From contig QEOQ01000640.1 of assembly GCA_010279815.1 (NCBI GenBank), positions 598,117 through 662,116 on the forward strand: DNA of 64,000 nt, given 5' to 3'. Shown in pieces: positions 58,101 through 64,000 of the stretch. The notes under the pieces were generated by a model that did not search any database, was not told where the DNA came from, and worked only from the letters and a program-made list of their open reading frames with translations. The number at the start of each line of letters is the position of its first letter. Position 1 is the stretch's first letter. This DNA comes from Brachionus plicatilis (lineage: Eukaryota > Rotifera > Eurotatoria > Ploima > Brachionidae). The position numbers and the translations under genes are program-made.

Positions 58101-61100
58101 ATGTTTAAATTTGTTTTCTTAATTTTTTGTTCTTTTTTTGTCATTGAAACGAGAGTTATTGATAAAATTGGAAATTTTAAATGCTCCAGCTATTCATGCA
58201 AAGATGATATATTAGCTGAAAATGCTCTGTGTCATTTTTGTGAAATCATAATACCATTTGCTCGACAACTGGTTCTGAAAAACCAAACTCAAGAGCTAGA
58301 AAATTTGGCAATATTTTTATGTGAAACTTTTAGAATAGAAGATAAAATTGTTTGCCCCCAAGTTCTCAAATCATATATTGTATTTTTATCTTATTTTTAA
58401 TTAAATAAATTTTAATTTTTTTATCAGCCTTCTATACTAAGTGTGGCGATTGACAGTCCATTATCAAACAATGAAGTTTGTTCTGTTTTTTTAAATTGCA
58501 AGCCAATTGAAAATCCTGTCTTTAATTGGAATATTACCTTGCCAGATATTCCCAAGCCTCCAGTGAAAGAACCTGTCCTACCAAAAGTTTATTTAATTCT
58601 GATTAAAACAAAATTTGATTCTTTATTTTCTATTAAAAGCCTACTAGTCCAGTCTTACGAATTCTCCAATTAACAGATATTCATGTTGATTTTGAATATC
58701 AGCCTGGAGCTCTTGCAGAATGCGATCAGCCTTTGTGCTGTCGAAATTCTAGCACTAACAAAATTAATTTGATTACAAAGGATAAAAAGGCAGGATACTG
58801 GGGTGATTATAGGAACTGTGATATACCTTTGTGGACAGTTGAAAATATGTTTGAGCATTTATCAAAAAATGAAGAAGTAACTTTTAGTTAAGTTTTTTTT
58901 TCAATAATTTTTATTATTTTAAGTTTGATGTAATTTATTGGACTGGTGATTTGCCACCTCACAATGTTTGGAATCAATCTAAATCGGATCAGTTAAGTGC
59001 TTTGGATACTCTAACTGGTCTTTTTAGAAAATATTTTCCAAAAACTATAATTTATCCAGCTTTAGGCAACCATGAAGCAACCCCATGCAATCTGTAACTT
59101 TAATATTTAATTGATATTCAGAAAAAATATTTTCATTCGAAATCTATACTAAACTGAAAATTCGGGTTTATGAAATTCAGTTCAATAGGACATAACAAAA
59201 TGATAAAAAATGGTATGCATTTAAATGCTAGGTAAAAAATTAAAAATGCTCGGTTAATGTTAAAAAAAAATACCAGGAATAAAATTAAAAATGCTAGGTA
59301 AAAAAAAACTTAGTTCAAGAATAAAAATGCTAGGCAAGTTATTTGAAATGCTAAGTGCTAAAATTAATAATGCTTTGTAAAAAATCAAAGTTCTAGAATA
59401 AAAAACAAGAGCGCTGGGTTTTATCATAAAAATGATAAATTAAAACCGGAATGAAGTAATAGAGGTGGCTTTTTGGTATTAAATTAATTGAGTAACCGGT
59501 AAAATAAATAAGAGTGAATCGATTGTCATTCAAAAAAAAAACAAAACAAAGCTTATACATTTCTGTGACATTGATACAAGTGATGGTGAAAATGATGTCG
59601 AAAAATAGTAAAGAAAATAAAATATTTTCGGCATAAATATATATTAAAGAATAGTCTTGAAACAAAAGAAGAAGCTCTTCAATCAATAGATTCGATAGTT
59701 TGAACGAAATGGTTAAAAAATTCTTGTGCTGATGGTCAAAAATTTTATTATCAATGTAAATTATCAAAATTCAGGGAAAACAGTGTGAAAAAAAATTACA
59801 TTTGCATTATTTGAGCGAAGTCAAAAAGTTAGTGTTTATGAATCAGTCAATGAGCATACACATTTAGACAATAGTGAAAAAAATATGTTGCCCGAAGTAA
59901 CAGCCAGAATAGTTGAATTTTTTAACCTTAATATCAAATATTAAATTCAATCTTAATTTTTTTTTATATTTTTTTATATTTGCCAAGTTATTGTTTTATT
60001 TTACCTGACAATTTTTTTTTTTTTAAATAGCATTTTTCAGAGTTGTTTAAAAGTCACAAGACTTTGACTCGGACTCTTGAAGACAAAAAAAAGACCTAAC
60101 TTGGACTTTATTTCGGGACTTTTAAACAACTCTGGCATTTTAACTAATTTACCTAGCATTTTTTGTTTTTTAGCTAGAAAAACTAATAAAAAATACATAG
60201 CAAAAAAAACTTCCTTACTGAGCTTTTTACCTACCTAGCAAATTTAATTTTTAACTTAGCGGATTTTTTAAATAACCTAACATTTTGGGTTTTTTAACTA
60301 GCGTAATTAAAATTTAAGCCATAAAAAATTGAATAATTTTTTCTCTTTAAGTTAAAAATTGGTTCTACAACTGCAACATGGTGCAACATAAATATTAACT
60401 TTCAAAGTCTGATAAACTCTAAAAATTGAGCAAAAATGAAATTTTTCTATCGTATTGCAATTTGAAAAGATTTTGCAGACTTTAAAGTTGATGCAACTAT
60501 GTTGTATTTACAGAACTAATTTTGAACTAAAAGAAAAAAAACAGTAAATTTTTATCATTTTGTTCTGTTCTTTTGTTCTGAATTTCTCAAAAACAAAATT
60601 TCTCTTTTAAAAAAGGGCATTGAGAATTTTAGATCTATACAGTACTGGTATACTACGAAGATTTGACGATAATCTACTTAAACTAACGTTATTTTAGGTA
60701 CAAAATTTTAATTTTACGATAAATTTCGTAATGTAACGAAAATGACTTTTGTAAAATTACGCAAATTAACGATAAATAACGTTAATTTACGTAAAACAAC
60801 TTTACTTAAATTACAGATTTTCAAAAATGCAAAAAAAAAAAGTAGATTTTGGCTCTTTTATAATTTTTTCCATTGAAAATTTGAATTTACAATTTCTTTA
60901 ATTAATTGTTCTAAAAAAGAAAATTATTTAATTTTACGTAAAATTTTGATGCAAATCAGCTATTTAATATATTTCTAAAGAAAAATAAAAAAAAATACAA
61001 ATAAAATAAAAATAAAGAAAAACACTTATTTTTTAAAAGCTTAAAAAGTATTGTAAACATTGCTAAAATTAATTCTATTTATTTTTTAATTTCTTTTTCA

Positions 61101-62102
61101 TATTTATTATAAAGCGCATTTTATTTTTTTGATAAATTCACAATGCCTGAAAATCAGTAGACTCAATTTTCTTATTTAACTACAATTTTATTTTTAACAA
61201 GATTTCCAACAGAATCCACAAAGCAAGACAACATTACATGGTTGTACAGTAGATTATCAGAAGACTGGATAAAAACAGGACTGCCCGACAATTTAAGGGA
61301 GAACATCACAAAGTATTTTAAAGAATACATTCAATTAAAAAAAAAATATTCTTTTTGATGAAGAGGTGCTTTTTATACTATTGTTGTAGTGCCAGGACTC
61401 CGTTTAATTTCATTAAACATGAATTTCTGTTATCCATTAAATTTTTGGTTATACATTAACTCTACAGATCCTTATAATCAACTTAAATGGCTTGTAGATA
61501 TTCTACAGATGAGTGAAATCAATGGAGAAAGGGTTCATATAATTGGCCATGTTAATCCTTCAACTTGTTTAAAGTCTTTTAGTGAAAATTATTATAAAAT
61601 AGTTAATAGATATGAATCGACTATTAGTGGTCAATTTTTCGGACATGAGCATAACGACGCTTTTGAAATTTTCTACGATTTAAAGAACATTAGCAGACCA
61701 GTATCGGTAGCTTATTTAGCTGGGAGTGTGACTACTTTTTCTTTTTTAAATCCAAGTTTTAGGATCTATAAGGTAGATGGGCAGTATGAAAATTCAACTT
61801 TTGAAGTATTGGATCATCTAACAAAAATATTAAACATTACAGAAGCTAATATTTCTGATGAGCCTAAATGGATAAAAGAATATTCGGCAAGAGAGATTTA
61901 CAACATGACATCGGTTTTTCCAAAAGATTGGAATGATTTAATTAATGATGCTTTTAGAGATTTAGATGGACCAAAAACAAAATTTTTATTCAAACATTTC
62001 AGTAATTCGTATGATCATTCCAAAGAATGTGATCAAAATTGTAAAAAGAAATTTCTGTGCAATTTTAAACAAGCTCGTCCAAATAAATTGATACCATGTT
62101 AA
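58101..62102 (+). CDS. Acid sphingomyelinase-like phosphodiesterase C (six exons)
   Basis: Exons 58101..58379, 58428..58586, 58640..58876, 58924..59093, 61202..61312 and 61364..62102 join to 564 residues. It has a signal peptide, saposin-like domain, linker and phosphoesterase motifs LTDIHVDFEYQPG, WTGDLPPHNVW, LGNHEATP, IIGHVNPS and GQFFGHEHNDA. GHTH is GHEH here, but both His ligands remain. The C-terminus (KLIPC) is encoded in one exon, with neither of the late introns of A and B. It begins 107 bp after B ends. Its fourth intron is 2.1 kb and stuffed with transposon sequence, yet the splice sites (CT|GTAACT and AACAAG|ATTT) sit exactly at the position used by A and B. Donor of intron 2 is GTTTAT, a weak but legal site. 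Confidence 0.93.
59160..60310. mobile_element. MULE-derived element in an intron, with inverted arrays of ATGCTAGGTAAAA
   Basis: Repeated words of the type AAAATGCTAGGTAAAAA occur at 59210-59400. Their complements (TTTACCTAGCATTTTT type) occur at about 60140-60305, forming inverted multi-copy ends. Between them, about 59610-59960 translates to HKYILKNSLETKEEALQSID, then KFYYQCKLSKFREN and VYESVNEHTHLDNSEK. This resembles the N-terminal FLYWCH/zinc-finger region that precedes MULE transposases, with frame breaks. The catalytic domain is missing. Confidence 0.55.
60038..60134. mobile_element. 97-bp hAT-like MITE
   Basis: Perfect 18-bp terminal inverted repeats CAGAGTTGTTTAAAAGTC, flanked by GCATTTTT (60030-60037) and GCATTTTA (60135-60142), an 8-bp duplication with one mismatch. 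The interior contains GACTCGGACTCTTGAAG-type short words. It is nested in the intronic element at 59160-60310. Confidence 0.85.
60352..60527. mobile_element. Short hairpin MITE H6 in the sphingomyelinase C intron
   Basis: Left AAAATTGGTTCTACAACTGC..ACTTTCAAAGTCTG pairs with right CAGACTTTAAAGTTGATGC..AGAACTAATTTTG. Arms are about 67 bp and the loop about 40 bp. Confidence 0.7.
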
Positions 62103-62249
62103 TAAAGAATTATTGTTATTGATTTAGAAAAGTTTTAATAAATATTTAGATTTTATTTTTCAAAAATTTAAAATTATATTTCATTTTTTTTATTTTTCTT
62201 AAATTATGAACCATTTGGCCAATATTTTTCCGGATTTGATCTCACCTTA

Positions 62250-62500
62250 ATGGATTTTCATAAAAATTTTATCAACTTTGTTTTTAAAAACACTAAATGA
62301 ATTTGAGCTAAAAATAAATTTATCAAGTTTGTTTCATACATTGACTACTCTGTTGCTAAAAAATCTTTGTTAACAGCTCTTCACTGTTTTTTCTCAATCG
62401 CAAATTCATAATGTCTAGGAGGTTGACCAAATAAATTTTGATTTCTCTTTTTGAAGACTAAGGGTACATGTCTAAGTTTTTACCTGGTAAATTGAATTTC
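62250..62500 (-). pseudogene. LINE C-terminal fossil
   Basis: On the minus strand LGDLIEILTKFNLPGK is followed, after a frame change, by FFSNRVVNV-stop-NKLDKFI and FSVFKNKVDKIF. These are the diagnostic last blocks of CR1/Jockey-like LINE ORF2. It lies 150 bp after the sphingomyelinase C stop. Confidence 0.75.
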
Positions 62501-62566
62501 GTAAGTATTTCAATTAAATCTCCTAAAATTTTCTTGTCACTAAAATAGTAATATAAATCTTCGATT

Positions 62567-62592
62567 TAGTAGTAGTAGTAGTAGTAGTAGTA
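62567..62592. repeat. (TAG)n microsatellite
   Basis: Eight perfect TAG units and a partial ninth. Confidence 0.95.
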
Positions 62593-62639
62593 AAATAAAC
62601 TGCTGTACAGATTTATTTATTATTTATTAAAAATATAGT

Positions 62640-63490
62640 TCGGGTTATACCCTGGCAGTTTGGAATGGATCTTAGTCCTTCCTTTCAGCCAAATGTTTTT
62701 AGTTCATACTTTAAAAAATATAAATACAATAAATCTTCGATTAAAATCTATTATTTCAATTCATAAACCCTTTTTGTATCTCTTTTTACTTATTTATTTT
62801 TAGTTTTAAAAATAATTCAGGAAAAGAAAAAATATTTCCAGGGCAGTTCAGAATGGCGGCGCCTTCTTTTTAGCCTTCATGATTCCATATTGATTATATA
62901 GTTTTAAATTATTAGAAAAAAAATTATTCAAAAAAATTAATTATAGAATGAATTATTGTAGCTCTTTTTTGCACGGATTCTAGCATTTTAATGTAATTTA
63001 TTTAATAAGATATCCAAACCCGCGCTTCCAAATCAGGATTGTTTATTATTTTAAAATGTAACAGTGTAAATTAATGATGAACAAATAAAAATTGATTTTT
63101 TTATTTAATTAAAATTGATTAAAAAATATTGATAAAATTTTTTTTAAATTTGTGTTATTTTATTATTTTTATTTCAAGACTTAAGTATGGGATGCTAAAC
63201 TTTTGAATATCTAATATTAATATTGAATACTATCAGAAATGGAAAATATTCAACTCCATATTTTCCTCAGCACATATGGGGCTTCTTTTATCAGATTCAG
63301 TAATTTAACTTTTAACTGAAAGACAAGCTACAGAATGGGCAGCAATAAATGGAACATGCAAATAATGGTATCTAATTTGTTTTTGAAGGAGATATTATGT
63401 AAATTTTAAAATTTTATTGAAAAAATTAAATTAAAAAACAAAACTAAAAATTTGGAAGTAATGTACAGATTTACAATAAAAGAATAAAGA
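62640..63490. other. Spacer with short direct repeat
   Basis: GGCAGTTTGGAATGG at about 62653 and GGCAGTTCAGAATGG at about 62843 are similar slightly GC-richer stretches, each followed by CCTTCCTTTC- or CCTTCTTTTTAGCC-like sequence, probably two copies of a degenerate repeat. The remainder is AT-rich. Confidence 0.4.
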
Positions 63491-63491
63491 A

Positions 63492-64000
63492 TTAAATTAG
63501 ATATAAGCTATTTTGATATTCTTCAAAATTAATTTCGCCTGGAACATCCCTTTCCAAAAGTTGTTCCAAATATGCAATGTATTCCATAGCACCGACAACA
63601 ATATCTAATCTTGACATTTTCCTTCGTTTTCGTCCGGTTGTGATTGGCAAAGCCTCTCTCAAATTAACATAGCAATCATTCATTATACACATTCGCTTTC
63701 TTTCTCTCATATTAGCGGCAATTCTTTGGCTACGAGTGAGAATTCTTTTCTTCCTTTCCATATTTGACTGAGAATCCAATTGACTTCCATTCAAACTAAA
63801 ATCAAAATTTTCATAATCTAGTTCCTCATATTCTTCAGCACTTTTCTTTGACTGCTTGCTTTTTTTATTTTTTGGTTCTGTAAAATCATTTAAATTTAAA
63901 TCAGGATAATAATTAGAAAAACTTTCATGCTGATCACGTGATCTTTTACCACTATGATCACGTGATTTTGAGTCACATGAAACATTTGGCAATTGATTAG
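63492..64000 (-). CDS. bHLH transcription factor (5' end beyond window)
   Basis: The frame is open from the right edge of the window to a stop at 63494..63492, about 168 residues. No ATG starts it inside the window except an internal Met before ERKKR, so the gene is probably 5'-partial. The N-terminal part is Asp/Glu/Lys-rich. The basic region and helix 1 read RIAANMRERKRMCIMNDCYV and LREALPITTG. The loop is GRKRRKMSR, and helix 2 is LDIVVGAMEYIAYLEQLLER. NxRERxRM is the DNA-contacting signature of tissue-type bHLH factors (Atonal/Twist-like group), which bind E-boxes as dimers. The exact subfamily is not clear; the RKMSRLDIVVGAMEYI helix is divergent. The tail after helix 2 is only about 20 residues. 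Confidence 0.85.
   Translation of the reverse strand, partial: NQLPNVSCDSKSRDHSGKRSRDQHESFSNYYPDLNLNDFTEPKNKKSKQSKKSAEEYEELDYENFDFSLNGSQLDSQSNMERKKRILTRSQRIAANMRERKRMCIMNDCYVNLREALPITTGRKRRKMSRLDIVVGAMEYIAYLEQLLERDVPGEINFEEYQNSLYLI

Noticed and set aside
59393..59767. 124-residue frame on the minus strand in the sphingomyelinase C intron
   Set aside because: It is antisense to a MULE-like transposase fragment readable on the plus strand and has no motif of its own.

Overview
The window is a very AT-rich, intron-bearing animal genome segment. Coding exons are interrupted by short GT..AG introns, mostly 41-76 bp, and intergenic DNA is packed with degraded transposons. The gene families (KLF zinc fingers, tissue-type bHLH, group XII phospholipase A2, GH20 hexosaminidase, acid sphingomyelinase, a single-Ig-domain protein) mark it as bilaterian. 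Base composition, intron size and compact gene structure would suit a small protostome such as a monogonont rotifer. That placement is inference only.

Layout. 0-1.4 kb: truncated inverted-repeat element. 2.06-2.74 kb (-): three-exon secreted group XII PLA2. 4.4-5.4 kb (-): single-exon coiled-coil protein. 6-8 kb: hAT-type MITE, LINE fossil, hairpin MITE. 10.2-12.1 kb (+): four-exon low-complexity protein. 14.8-16.8 kb (-): single-exon 664-residue orphan. 18.9-21.1 kb (-): seven-exon beta-hexosaminidase. 21.1-30.8 kb: about 9.7 kb without a recognisable gene. 30.8-31.8 kb (+): secreted, probably GPI-anchored Ig-domain protein. 32-34 kb: foldback element and LINE endonuclease fossil. 35.6-37.2 kb (-): decayed MULE transposase. 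38.6-40.2 kb (-) and 43.6-44.7 kb (+): divergent pair of KLF paralogues with a higher-order tandem repeat between them. 45.4-52.4 kb: transposon graveyard with nested insertions. 53.0-62.1 kb (+): three tandem acid sphingomyelinase genes. 63.5-64.0 kb (-): bHLH factor running off the right edge.

Functionally, hexosaminidase and the sphingomyelinases are lysosomal or secreted hydrolases of glycoconjugates and sphingolipids. A perfect TCACGTGA (CLEAR-type) box lies about 100 bp before the first sphingomyelinase start. The three sphingomyelinase genes share core splice sites but differ at the linker and C-terminal introns. They sit only 188 and 107 bp apart.

The most unusual material is mobile DNA. 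Three hAT-like nonautonomous elements are defined by terminal inverted repeats and perfect or near-perfect 8-bp target duplications. Two of them are filled with arrays of a private short palindromic word (GGCC/CGGCC in one, ATCGAT in the other). At least seven other hairpin or inverted-repeat elements are present, plus a MULE-derived element inside a sphingomyelinase intron. Exon joins were made by hand from splice signals, reading-frame continuity and family motifs; none has transcript support.
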